Of a stretch of 64,000 nt of DNA, positions 55,722 to 64,000 are shown piece after piece. Each line of letters starts with the position of its first letter. Position 1 is the first letter of the stretch. Source of the stretch: an uncultured Bacteroidales bacterium (GTDB taxonomy: Bacteria > Bacteroidota > Bacteroidia > Bacteroidales > JAUNSR01). The DNA is taken from the NCBI GenBank assembly GCA_947074145.1, contig CAMTOJ010000010.1, positions 1 to 64,000 of the forward strand. Direction: 5' to 3'. The notes beneath the pieces were generated by a model, which saw only the letters and a list, made by a program, of their open reading frames with translations, was not told the origin of the DNA and searched no databases. The translations under genes and the position numbers were made by a program.

Positions 55722-57815
55722 TTATTGTCCCATACGTTTTATGATGTTATATGATTTTATAATCCCGAGTTCACCGGCCTTGCTAAGGTCAGCAATACCT
55801 TTATCTGTATTTCCTTTATAAATATGCACAAGTCCTCGATTAAACAATGCCTCAGCAAAAACAGGATTTAACTCCAATGCTTTATTATAATCTATCAGAG
55901 CCTGATCATAATGACGTTGCATGCAACTTAGATTAGCACGGTTAAAATAAGCATATACAAATGATGGGTCAAGATCAATTGCTTTATCATAATCTCTCAT
56001 CACCATCTCAAAGTCAATCCTTTTCTTATCATTGAAGTTGTCATTAACTCTTGAGACACTACCGGAGGCTACATGATTGTTCTTTTTTAAGTTAAAACTA
56101 CCCGTATTAATAATGTTTAATTTTAAAGAGCTGTCATCAAGCCCAACATCATTATTATTCATAGCATCGGTTTCAATCTGCTTGAGTCTTACAACCGCTC
56201 TATTGAAATATGCAAGAGAGAAATCACTCTGTAAAAGAATCACTTTATTCAAATCTTCAATCGCTCCCTGAAAATCTTGAACCAAGAGAAAATCTATACT
56301 TCTTGCAAAATATGCCAATGCATTATTTGAAGAAACTTCCAATTCTCTTGAATAATAATTTATGGAGCTAAAATGAGTACGTATTCTGTCTTCATCAAGT
56401 GACACTTCTGAGTTTACCACTTTGAGCTGTTTATTCAATACGTTAGCTTTATTGAAATCATTAAGGATAGCAGAATAATAGATATTTTTTCTTATATGAT
56501 CATCGTTTTCATAGTAAGTCAATCTATATGAATCCTCTAATTCCACATTTACATTTCTATCCTGTACGCGGCCTCTTATCTCACTGTTATATTTTGTTTT
56601 TACATTACTATTGTCCGCAACTATAACACGATTGAATTTCTCAATATTCTTATCCGACTCACTTCTTGTTTCTTTTGAAGAATTTTTGTTATCCTCTTTC
56701 TTTTTCTTACCATCTCTTTCGGCAAGCAATTCTTTTTCAAGAGCATAAGCCTTATTAAAATCAGCCTCACCTCCTTTCAGATCATTCATTTTTCGTTTAG
56801 ACTCAGATCTGGCATACCATCCTGGCAGAAAACGGGGATACTCTTTCAAAACCATTGTATAATCGGCAATTGCACCATTGTAATCACCTATCTCATCACG
56901 TATAATCGCCCTATTATAATATGCATGGAAATTATCAGGTTCAAGAACAATTACATTCGAAAAATCATCAATAGCATTATTTCTGTCACCTACATATGCA
57001 CGAAGCAAACCTCGGTTATAATAAGCTATATGATTATTCTTATCCATATCGATCACCCTGTCATAATCAGCCATTGCACCTCTCAGATCTTCAAGGTGAT
57101 ATTTTATCAAAGCTCTATTGGTGTAAAAATTTGCATAGTCAGGATCAAGTCGGATAGCATAATCCATATCTTCGAGAGCCGATTTAAACTCCGACATCCT
57201 ACTCTTAACAACTGCTCTTTGAGCATAAGCATATGAGCTGTATTTATCTATAGAAATTGCTTTATCAAGATCTTTAAGTGCACTAATAGAATCCCCTGTT
57301 TCTAAAAACAATGCAGATCTGCTGATATAAGCATTATAATTATTGGGATGAATATCGACCAAAACCTCGAATGCTTCCTTCGATTTATCGTAATCCTTAA
57401 TTTGAGCATAAGCAATTGCTCGATTTATAAGAAATGTTCTATTCTCGGGAGATAATCTTAACCCCGCTTCATAATCTTCAATTGCATCGATATATCTTTC
57501 TAAATTTTGATTTGCAATACCTCTGATCTGATAAGCATTTACCATAAAGGGATTTATTCGAATACACTCATCAGCGTCATCCAAAGCTCCCTGAAAGTCA
57601 TCAAGATTTATTTTGGCTACCGATCTATAGAAATAAGGATCTGCAAGAAAAGGCTTTACCTTTATCACCTCATTAAAATATTGTATTGATAAAATATAAT
57701 CTTCAAAATATAAAGCATTCCTACCAAACATCAATACCTTGTCGGTATTTACCTGAGAATATAAACTCCCTATTGACAGAAAAAATATGATTAATGCTCT
57801 CGCAAAATTTCGCAT
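55722..57815 (-). CDS. Secreted or periplasmic tetratricopeptide-repeat protein
   Basis: A 697-residue protein with a signal peptide (ALIIFFLSIGSLYSQ). At least eight TPR units of 34 residues fill residues 30-350, e.g. AIEDYEAGLRLSPENRTFLI, AMADYDRVIDMDKNNHIAYY and AIDDFSNVIVLEPDNFHAYY. A charged Lys/Glu linker follows near 365-395, then an unassigned middle region and three or four more repeats at the end (AIEDLNKVILLQSDFSLAYF, ALIDYNKALELNPVFAEALF). TPRs hold protein complexes together; the partner is not known. It has its own promoter-like TACTTTTG box at 57881-57888. Confidence 0.88.
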   Translation of the reverse strand: MRNFARALIIFFLSIGSLYSQVNTDKVLMFGRNALYFEDYILSIQYFNEVIKVKPFLADPYFYRSVAKINLDDFQGALDDADECIRINPFMVNAYQIRGIANQNLERYIDAIEDYEAGLRLSPENRTFLINRAIAYAQIKDYDKSKEAFEVLVDIHPNNYNAYISRSALFLETGDSISALKDLDKAISIDKYSSYAYAQRAVVKSRMSEFKSALEDMDYAIRLDPDYANFYTNRALIKYHLEDLRGAMADYDRVIDMDKNNHIAYYNRGLLRAYVGDRNNAIDDFSNVIVLEPDNFHAYYNRAIIRDEIGDYNGAIADYTMVLKEYPRFLPGWYARSESKRKMNDLKGGEADFNKAYALEKELLAERDGKKKKEDNKNSSKETRSESDKNIEKFNRVIVADNSNVKTKYNSEIRGRVQDRNVNVELEDSYRLTYYENDDHIRKNIYYSAILNDFNKANVLNKQLKVVNSEVSLDEDRIRTHFSSINYYSRELEVSSNNALAYFARSIDFLLVQDFQGAIEDLNKVILLQSDFSLAYFNRAVVRLKQIETDAMNNNDVGLDDSSLKLNIINTGSFNLKKNNHVASGSVSRVNDNFNDKKRIDFEMVMRDYDKAIDLDPSFVYAYFNRANLSCMQRHYDQALIDYNKALELNPVFAEALFNRGLVHIYKGNTDKGIADLSKAGELGIIKSYNIIKRMGQ

Positions 57816-58133
57816 AATAATAAAATAGGATTGAACACTTCTTAGACTTTATCTGAATAAATTGGTTTATTCCGTAAAAACAAAAGTAAATATTTATTTC
57901 CCTTCATTGTCATTATAAACCTTTCGTTTCGCATTATTCTATTCAAAAAGATTATAAATATTCTAAATTTCCTCTTTTTGCTACTACGACTCATATAAAC
58001 CGATCACATCTACTATATCAAATGTTTAACAATCAATAAATACCAATATGAAACATTTGATATCTTTTAATACCGAAATCGAACTATCTCTTATTACGGA
58101 TGTTAAATTTAGAGATATAAAACAAGAATAATC
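57816..58133. other. Divergent promoter region
   Basis: A 318-base AT-rich gap between two divergent genes. The minus-strand box TACTTTTG at 57881-57888 fits TAnnTTTG for the TPR gene, 66 bases ahead of its start. For the plus-strand gene I found no clear box. Confidence 0.45.
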
Positions 58134-59783
58134 ATGAGTGGAATATTTAGATTAATCACAACAGCCGATCAGCTTATAGAAGCTACTAAAGATAAAACTG
58201 CAAGATATCTTATAATACGAAATGATCTCTCCAATCTTCCATGTTTAAGTTTACAACCTTATCAAAGCATAAGTGGAGAATTTGATGGCAAAACATTATC
58301 CTTCATAAACGATTCGGACGGTTTTTGCCTAAGTAAAGGCAATGAACTAAAAAACCTGAAAATTACTACTTCACCTCACAAAAGAGCCATATTTCAGAAT
58401 CCGGAAGTTGAATCAATGGGAGTTCATACACTCTCACGAATCAACGTGATAGGACAAATATCTTTTATAATCTCTTCAAACATCAAAAAAGGCAAGATAG
58501 ATGCCTCCTATGTGCATATAGAAGAGGCTTCAACATTTCACCTTTCTGACAGACCTAATAAGTTCAGTGTTGATATGGTGCAGGGAGCAATGACAGTCTG
58601 GAACAAAAGCGAAGCAAACGACGATGTCATTGATCTCGAAATTACACATTTTTCTTGCGGATCAGAAACTAAACCAATAGTTGGGTCCGGTCTTGTGATT
58701 TGTGGTTTTGATCTTAATCAAGGAAGTATTAAAGCATCTTTGATAAGTTGTGGCCACATTTACACAAGAGGAGAAATTGGCAAAGGTGTTGCAAATATGG
58801 TTTGTGCAGGCTTGGCTATCGGTTATGAAACAAATGTTCATAATGTGATAAACTATGGTAAGGTAATATGTTACGGAGGTAATGAAATGGGTATATATAA
58901 CTGGGGGAATGTTCAAAAATGGGACGTTACCGACAGAATTGAGACTCATGGAGATAATGGATGCGGAGTAATAAACGCAGGAGAAATAAACAAACTATAT
59001 ATTAGTCATCCGATTGAAACTTTCGGAACCGGTGCTCGCGGATTTTATATGTTCAGTGGCAAGTTAAAAGATCTTCAGCTCGAACAAATCATTACTCACG
59101 GAGATGCTGCAAATGCTATTCAATTTAATCAATTCATTGACAGATTATCAATATCCAAAAGTATTCTGACTTTCGGAAATGCCATTGAGGTTAAATTCGC
59201 CGATTCTATTATCAAAGTATCATCTGATGCAATATGCATAAAATACGGAGGAACACTTCGCGTGCTTAAAGTGTCCGGCAATATTGTAACTATGGGAAAC
59301 GATACTCATTGCATATTCAGTGAAGGAAATATTGAGAAAACATTTGTTGCAGGTGAAGTTACGGCAAAAGGTAACGGATCGGTTGCTCTTGAAGTTATTG
59401 AAGGATTTTTTGCAGGTGACGGCATTAAGTTCATTTCCGAAAAATGGGCAGCTATCAAATTACAAAGTGCCAAACTTAATAATTGCCACAATCTCGAAGC
59501 TCACGGAAAGGATACGGATATACTTATAGATGTTCTTTCGTCTGTAAATAGAAATATCTTCTCACCCGAATATCTTAAAGGGGTTTTTCAGGATAATGTC
59601 AGAATTGAATATACCGAAAATATTGTAAAGGATAAAGCTCCCGCGAATGACACTGCCGAGGATGTGAACAACGATTTTACTCTGAAAGCAAAAAATATAA
59701 CACCTGAGGATATTGACAATAAAGATATTCATCCGATGTCCTGCAAACCTGATGAAGATGATGAAAAAGATAAGAAAGATTAA
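58134..59783 (+). CDS. Beta-helix-like protein of unknown function
   Basis: A 549-residue protein built of repeated short strand-turn units, e.g. GKVICYGGNEMGIYNWGNVQ, THGDNGCGVINAGEINKLYI, FGTGARGFYMFSGKLKDLQL and MGNDTHCIFSEGNIEKTFVA. The spacing of about 22-26 residues suggests a right-handed beta-helix (pectate-lyase-like) solenoid. No signal peptide, lipobox or type IX secretion C-terminal domain is visible, although most beta-helix proteins are secreted. The tail is very acidic with Lys (KPDEDDEKDKKD). The function is unknown; a cytoplasmic or non-classically exported scaffold is possible. It ends at a bidirectional terminator. Confidence 0.65.
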   Translation: MSGIFRLITTADQLIEATKDKTARYLIIRNDLSNLPCLSLQPYQSISGEFDGKTLSFINDSDGFCLSKGNELKNLKITTSPHKRAIFQNPEVESMGVHTLSRINVIGQISFIISSNIKKGKIDASYVHIEEASTFHLSDRPNKFSVDMVQGAMTVWNKSEANDDVIDLEITHFSCGSETKPIVGSGLVICGFDLNQGSIKASLISCGHIYTRGEIGKGVANMVCAGLAIGYETNVHNVINYGKVICYGGNEMGIYNWGNVQKWDVTDRIETHGDNGCGVINAGEINKLYISHPIETFGTGARGFYMFSGKLKDLQLEQIITHGDAANAIQFNQFIDRLSISKSILTFGNAIEVKFADSIIKVSSDAICIKYGGTLRVLKVSGNIVTMGNDTHCIFSEGNIEKTFVAGEVTAKGNGSVALEVIEGFFAGDGIKFISEKWAAIKLQSAKLNNCHNLEAHGKDTDILIDVLSSVNRNIFSPEYLKGVFQDNVRIEYTENIVKDKAPANDTAEDVNNDFTLKAKNITPEDIDNKDIHPMSCKPDEDDEKDKKD

Positions 59784-59815
59784 AATCTGATTATAATCAA
59801 TGATTCATATCGAAA

Positions 59816-59855
59816 GAAAAAACCGGTTGTTGAATATATCAATGACCGGTTTTTA
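59816..59855. terminator. Bidirectional terminator between convergent genes
   Basis: AAAAAACCGG and CCGGTTTTT form the outer stem, extended inward by TTGTTGA/TCAATGA with wobble pairs, around a loop of 5 bases. It has A- and T-runs on both sides and lies between the beta-helix gene (+) and the AddB-like gene (-). Confidence 0.85.
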
Positions 59856-59873
59856 TAATTTTTAATCACCTAT

Positions 59874-62762
59874 TTATCGCTTACAAATAATTTTCAATTC
59901 ACAATATTTACAATTATCCTGATTTTCAGCCTGTGTAAAAGGTATGGTATAATCGAAAATCTCTGATATACATTTATCAAATGCCTCCTTAAATTTATCT
60001 TCTATTTCCACAAAATTTTCAACTTCTCCTATTGGCAAATCATTTTCCTCATCTTTGGAACTCTTTACCGATATTGAATTATTGACCTTTGAGGAGAAAA
60101 AATCTTTTAAATAAAAGATATTTGGAAGAATCGACTTGGAATGTTCCTTTTTATTAAACAACATGCTATACATAAATGTCTGCATGATAGCTTTGGGTCT
60201 GTCACTGTCATTTATATCAAAAAGTTGCTGCATCGATTTAAATTCAAGTTTGCCGGAGCCTGTTTTATAATCAATTATTCTAAATGTTTCATCTTTGTAA
60301 TCAACTCGGTCAATACTTCCTTTTATATTTACCGAATTAATACCATCATATGAATATTTAAGATTTAGTTTCTTCTCAGATTCTATATATATAAAAGGAG
60401 CATGATTTGCATCATATTTAAGCACCTGTTTGACATATGTCAAAAGCACCTCTCCAATAAGTATATTATAACCCTTCAGGTCCTCATCTTTATTATTTTT
60501 AAATAAAAACTCCGAAAAGCGTGATTTAATTAATTGTTTTATCTTTTGATCATCATTTATTATATCATTTATCCAATCCGAAGTGACCTCTTTTCCTTTT
60601 TTCTCTTCATATATATATTCCATTACGGAATGAAAAATAGTTCCGAAAACATCGGCTCCCATATTATCGGTAACTGTATTTTCCTCCTCTATTTTCTCAA
60701 CATGTTTAATATAAAAAGCTAACGGACAATTGATATAGGTATTTATCGTACTTGCCGAAAGATATCTTGGATTTGAGTCACTGAGATAAGCCTGAAGTTT
60801 CTTTTTTATTATATCATTCTTTTCAATACTTAGATTAACCGGAGCAGGAACTCTGATATCATAATTTATATTAATCTCCTCAAGATTTACACCATAATGA
60901 TATTTAAGTTGGTGAACATATCTGGTCACCTCGCCCGTACTACTGCCACCGGTTCTTGTATCGTAAAGAATGAATATATTCTTTGCTCTTGAAATAAGAT
61001 GATAAAAATGATATGCAAAAATTGCATCTTGATGCTCAGTGGTTGAAAGTTTGAATCCTTTTCGAAGATTTACGGGGATAAAAGATGTAGCAACACCCTT
61101 CTTTGGAAATACTCCTTCGTTAGCCGATAAAAGTATCACATTATCAAAATCCAAAACCCTGGTTTCAAGAACTCCCATTATTTGCAAACCTGCAAGAGGT
61201 TCACCACTAAAAGGGACTGACAATGATTCCGTCATCTTCTTTAAGAGTTTAAAGAATGTCAATGTAGATATTTCAGTGTCATATTCTTTGACAATATCGC
61301 TAAGTCGATTTATCATTAGATAGTAATGGTAAACAAATTCCATATCCAAATCCGACATTTCTACAACCTGATCTTCTCCATCTTCATTCTCATTATTTTG
61401 AGTACCTTTTTGAATTATCTCAAATATATTGATAAGATATTCCGATACATTATCACTTGAAGAAAGAGGACGAAATATTGCCTCTATAAGAGGATTACCT
61501 TTTAAAAGCTCTTCATCCACATATACCAGATTCTTATCTAATATAGTTTTAAGAATTTCATCAACCTTTTCTTCTGAAAAAGCTCTCACATATTTATGAT
61601 TCAATATGGAATAAACTATTTTATGATAAAATCCATTTTTCTTATTTAACAACAATCGCTGCAGTTCATATATATAATCTATAAATCCGGCGATGGGTGT
61701 ATTTTTAAGAGATTTCCCCATCGTTACATTTATCGGATCATATTCTTTTGGTATTGAATATAAAGTTGGAATTAAAAGATTTTCATCAGAAAGAACTAAT
61801 GCTGTATTTAAAGCATTTTCGCAATTACCGATATCCCCGTTATTCAACAATTCATTAAGTATCTCTGAGATATACTTTGTTTGTCCAATTGCAGATGCTA
61901 CACCTATTACTCTTATAGTTTTCGGGTCTTGTAACTTTTTGTCATTTTCAATCTCAAAAAAAGATGGAAAATCGGACAAATTTCTATCACGAAAAAATGA
62001 TGCTCGATTATTCTTATCACTCAACCAACAAGATTCATAATCCCAATAGAAATCAGCCACGCCTTGGTTTCGAAGCATTATCATCAGCTCTCTTTCAACG
62101 GTTGTAAGAGCATTAAAACCGATAAATATAATTTTATCTGTCGATTTTATTTCAATCTCTTTTTGCCTTAATCGTTCAACTACATCTCGATACATCATTC
62201 CCTCATAGGCAAATCCTTCCGAAAAAAGTTTACTTCTGAACTGATTGTATATATCATATAGTTTATCCCAATTACTCTCAAAACTTTTTTTCTTTTCACT
62301 TTCAAAAGAAGGAATAAAATTTTTCCAAAAAGAGCTGACAAACTCTATCTGTTCAGGTTCGAGATAAGAAAATTCAGTTTCTATCTTTTCTATGTCCATT
62401 ATGTTGGTAAACAGCGAACGGGCGTTTACGCAATATTTATCAATATCATCAAAATCATTTAGCAATATTTCACCCCAATATATAAACTCATCAAAACTAT
62501 CTTCATTATATTTTTTGAATATATCATATAACAAAAAAAGCATCTTAGTCTTATCTAATATTTTCAAAGTACTAAACTTGCCAAACAAATCTGAAATTGT
62601 AAAAATTTCAGGCGAAAAAATAGGTTTTCCCGCTATTTTGGAGATATATTTTTGAAAAAAAACACCTGAGCGTCTATTTGGAAACACAAAAGTTAATCCG
62701 CTCAAATTATCTCCATATTGTTCATAATATTTCTTAGCGACTTTATATAAAAATGGTTTCAT
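59874..62762 (-). CDS. AddB-like PD-(D/E)XK nuclease with Fe-S cysteines
   Basis: A 962-residue protein. The N-terminal two thirds resemble an inactivated SF1 helicase, as in AddB: LSGLTFVFPNRRSGVFFQKY in place of a Walker A, and RVLDFDNVILLSANEGVFP further on. The C-terminal nuclease has KGSIDRVDYKDETFRIIDYK followed by TGSG (near residues 815-840), with D in GSIDRVD and DYK as the catalytic set. Cysteines at INCPLAFYIKHV and at the end, NCKYCELKIICKR, form a pattern like the AddB iron-sulfur cluster. The partner AddA helicase-nuclease is not in the window. It probably takes part in double-strand-break end resection. Confidence 0.85.
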   Translation of the reverse strand: MKPFLYKVAKKYYEQYGDNLSGLTFVFPNRRSGVFFQKYISKIAGKPIFSPEIFTISDLFGKFSTLKILDKTKMLFLLYDIFKKYNEDSFDEFIYWGEILLNDFDDIDKYCVNARSLFTNIMDIEKIETEFSYLEPEQIEFVSSFWKNFIPSFESEKKKSFESNWDKLYDIYNQFRSKLFSEGFAYEGMMYRDVVERLRQKEIEIKSTDKIIFIGFNALTTVERELMIMLRNQGVADFYWDYESCWLSDKNNRASFFRDRNLSDFPSFFEIENDKKLQDPKTIRVIGVASAIGQTKYISEILNELLNNGDIGNCENALNTALVLSDENLLIPTLYSIPKEYDPINVTMGKSLKNTPIAGFIDYIYELQRLLLNKKNGFYHKIVYSILNHKYVRAFSEEKVDEILKTILDKNLVYVDEELLKGNPLIEAIFRPLSSSDNVSEYLINIFEIIQKGTQNNENEDGEDQVVEMSDLDMEFVYHYYLMINRLSDIVKEYDTEISTLTFFKLLKKMTESLSVPFSGEPLAGLQIMGVLETRVLDFDNVILLSANEGVFPKKGVATSFIPVNLRKGFKLSTTEHQDAIFAYHFYHLISRAKNIFILYDTRTGGSSTGEVTRYVHQLKYHYGVNLEEININYDIRVPAPVNLSIEKNDIIKKKLQAYLSDSNPRYLSASTINTYINCPLAFYIKHVEKIEEENTVTDNMGADVFGTIFHSVMEYIYEEKKGKEVTSDWINDIINDDQKIKQLIKSRFSEFLFKNNKDEDLKGYNILIGEVLLTYVKQVLKYDANHAPFIYIESEKKLNLKYSYDGINSVNIKGSIDRVDYKDETFRIIDYKTGSGKLEFKSMQQLFDINDSDRPKAIMQTFMYSMLFNKKEHSKSILPNIFYLKDFFSSKVNNSISVKSSKDEENDLPIGEVENFVEIEDKFKEAFDKCISEIFDYTIPFTQAENQDNCKYCELKIICKR

Positions 62763-62860
62763 TCAGTAATTATTTATTCAGGGCTAATTTAATTGTTTTA
62801 AACCGATTTGGCATATTATTTTATATTTTACTCTTCCTGACTCATATTTGAGAATATTAT

Positions 62861-62868
62861 CAAATATA
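62861..62868 (-). promoter_or_regulatory. Candidate -7 box for the AddB-like gene
   Basis: TATATTTG on the minus strand, about 100 bases ahead of the AddB-like start. It immediately follows the terminator hairpin of the ThiS-like gene. Confidence 0.4.
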
Positions 62869-62909
62869 AAAAAAGAGACACCCGCAAACGCAGATATCTC
62901 TTTCTTAAA
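62868..62909 (-). terminator. Terminator after the ThiS-like gene
   Basis: On the minus strand AAAGAGA and TCTCTTT flank a GC-rich inner region, followed by TTTTTATATTTG. It lies about 25 bases after the gene stop. Confidence 0.65.
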
Positions 62910-62934
62910 TTTCTTTTAATTAATTCTACTCCTC

Positions 62935-63135
62935 TTACAATAAGCCCTGAGCAGACATAACGATGATTTTATCACTGTCTTTTAGCATCTTTGTACTCCA
63001 TTCGTCTTTAGGAATAATGCAGTTATTTACTGCCACAGATGTATTTTCTGTTGAGCTTCCGCTGCCTGCAAGAAGATCCCGAAGACTACATCTGCTTCCG
63101 ACGAAAATCTCTTGTTGATTCAAATAAACTTTCAT
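62935..63135 (-). CDS. thiS: ThiS-like sulfur carrier protein with atypical C-terminus
   Basis: A 66-residue ubiquitin-like protein from the Met at 63135 (MKVYLNQQEIFVGS); the open frame starts three codons earlier at 63144. VAVNNCIIPKDEWSTKMLKD and SDKIIVMSAQGLL fit ThiS in length and pattern. ThiS needs a C-terminal Gly-Gly, which is adenylated and thiocarboxylated. Here the end reads AQGLL, so only one Gly is present and two Leu follow. Either the protein is no longer a sulfur donor in thiazole synthesis or it works differently. No other thi gene is in the window. It stands alone. Confidence 0.7.
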   Translation of the reverse strand: MKVYLNQQEIFVGSRCSLRDLLAGSGSSTENTSVAVNNCIIPKDEWSTKMLKDSDKIIVMSAQGLL

Positions 63136-63144
63136 AAATGTCAA

Positions 63145-63854
63145 TTGATTGAAATAATGTTATATATGTAATATAATTCTCTATACAAAATTATTATCAC
63201 CCCGATTTGCTCAAAGCATATCAGAATGTCATAATTAAAAAACCTGGTTTTTAAATTATTCCATTTAGTCACTTTAAAATACTTCCTCTTTTGGTATTAA
63301 TCGGTAAAATAATTTGCTTGTTTAAATAAACAAAATCTATTAATTAATTCACTTCCATTGTGTAAATGAATTTCCATGCACAAAAGTATACTATTTTGTT
63401 TGACTTTAATGTAATACTGTAAAAAAAAAGATACAAACATGCCTAAAATTGCTTTAAATATATTGATTCCTACTTTCTATATTTTCATACAAAAAAATCA
63501 TGATTAACTTACTTTTATATCATATTGCCAAAACCAATCTATTCCAATCTCATCTATTATCAATTCTATACTTATGTATCTTTTTGTATATCAGACTAAT
63601 CCACCGCTATTCTTTTATTTGGACTAATTCTTATCACTGCAACAAAAAACGCTTTAATTTATTTATTAGTAACATTTTTCCATAATTAACATAATCAAAA
63701 TACCGACGCATGTTTATATAATTTATGTGTATATTATTTATATTATGTATTTTAAATATACAAGTAAGAATATTCAGATAAAAGAAAAAAAGACTAAAAA
63801 CAATAGTATAAAATTGTCTTTAGCCTTTTTGTAAATAAGCAAAGAAATAAAATC
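63145..63854. other. Long AT-rich intergenic region
   Basis: About 710 bases without a convincing gene. TACTTTTG on the minus strand near 63380-63387 is a possible promoter box for the ThiS-like gene. A 61-codon plus-strand frame at 63500 has no conserved features and looks like chance. The right part holds the terminator at 63788-63832. Confidence 0.45.
63788..63832 (-). terminator. Rho-independent terminator of the right-edge gene
   Basis: On the minus strand GGCTAAAGACAA and TTGTTTTTAGTC form a 12-bp stem (two G-T pairs) with a loop of about 14 bases and are followed by TTTTTTTC. It lies about 25 bases after the stop codon of the partial gene at the window edge. Confidence 0.8.
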
Positions 63855-64000
63855 CTAATTTTGTTTCTTTTCAATTTTTAGAGTACTGATTGTAAAGTAT
63901 ATAAGAAGCAATGAGTACATAACAAGCCCTAACCACTGTGATGCATCATTCTCTAACCATTCATTATTTACAAAATCAAAACCAGCAAATCGGATAATTG
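63855..64000 (-). CDS. C-terminal end of a membrane protein, runs off right edge
   Basis: A minus-strand frame enters from the right edge and ends at TAG (63855-63857), giving 47 residues. It contains NNEWLENDASQWLGLVMYSL and a hydrophobic stretch LLLIYFTISTLKIEKKQN, i.e. one last membrane helix with a basic cytoplasmic tail. A terminator follows it. The family cannot be told from this piece. Confidence 0.6.
   Translation of the reverse strand, partial: IIRFAGFDFVNNEWLENDASQWLGLVMYSLLLIYFTISTLKIEKKQN

Noticed and set aside
63500..63685. Plus-strand frame of 61 codons
   Set aside because: AT-rich chance frame with no conserved features, in a non-coding region.

Overview
The window looks like chromosomal DNA of a low-GC member of the Bacteroidota, most likely of the order Bacteroidales. 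The evidence is the block dnaN / ExoX-C exonuclease / coaBC / DUF4835 / recN / rlmB, a FISUMP-domain protein, a DUF6340-like lipoprotein, and -7 promoter boxes of the form TAnnTTTG instead of E. coli-type promoters. I saw no tRNA, rRNA, CRISPR array, transposase or integrase.

Region 1 (1 to about 34.7 kb) is a defence island with every gene on the minus strand. Read right to left in the direction of transcription it holds: (a) a deletion scar of a SNF2-type helicase gene (34205-34634); (b) a two-gene SF1 helicase plus phospholipase-D-like nuclease module resembling Mokosh (28729-33985); (c) an extended Type III restriction-modification cluster (16400-28272) made of a PLD/SNF2 helicase, a small acidic protein, a DUF4391 protein, a PD-(D/E)XK-like nuclease broken by a stop codon, an HNH endonuclease, Mod, Res and a GIY-YIG protein; (d) a Zorya-like operon (6083-16066) with a MotA/ZorA-like and a MotB/ZorB-like protein, a 1652-residue GHKL-ATPase/DUF3883 protein and a SNF2-type helicase, followed by a 370-residue protein of unknown function (4687-5799); (e) an M48 metallopeptidase gene broken by a stop codon, with several unknown genes (721-4593); (f) the start of a second GHKL-ATPase gene running off the left edge.

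Region 2 (about 34.7-35.5 kb) is a long non-coding boundary with seven C-tracts, which gives a strong G-quadruplex motif on the minus strand.

Region 3 (35.5-64 kb) is mostly housekeeping. A plus-strand run carries a glycosyltransferase, a membrane-anchored protein, a polytopic membrane protein, an ATP-grasp-like protein and a D-2-hydroxyacid dehydrogenase. Minus-strand genes follow: ridA, rlmB, recN, DUF4835, coaBC, the exonuclease, dnaN, menE, lipoproteins, a biotin carrier with a carboxyltransferase, def, ruvX, a TPR protein, an AddB-like nuclease and thiS. Two plus-strand genes are set among them: an ion channel with a changed selectivity filter and a beta-helix-like protein. Strong hairpin terminators separate many of these units.

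The most interesting candidate system is the Zorya-like operon. ZorAB-type membrane motor proteins are joined to a GHKL-ATPase/DUF3883 nuclease-like protein and a SNF2 helicase, not to the classical ZorC/ZorD or ZorE effectors as I know them. Three genes in the island are broken (two by single in-frame TAA codons, one by an apparent internal deletion), which suggests active gain and loss of defence genes.
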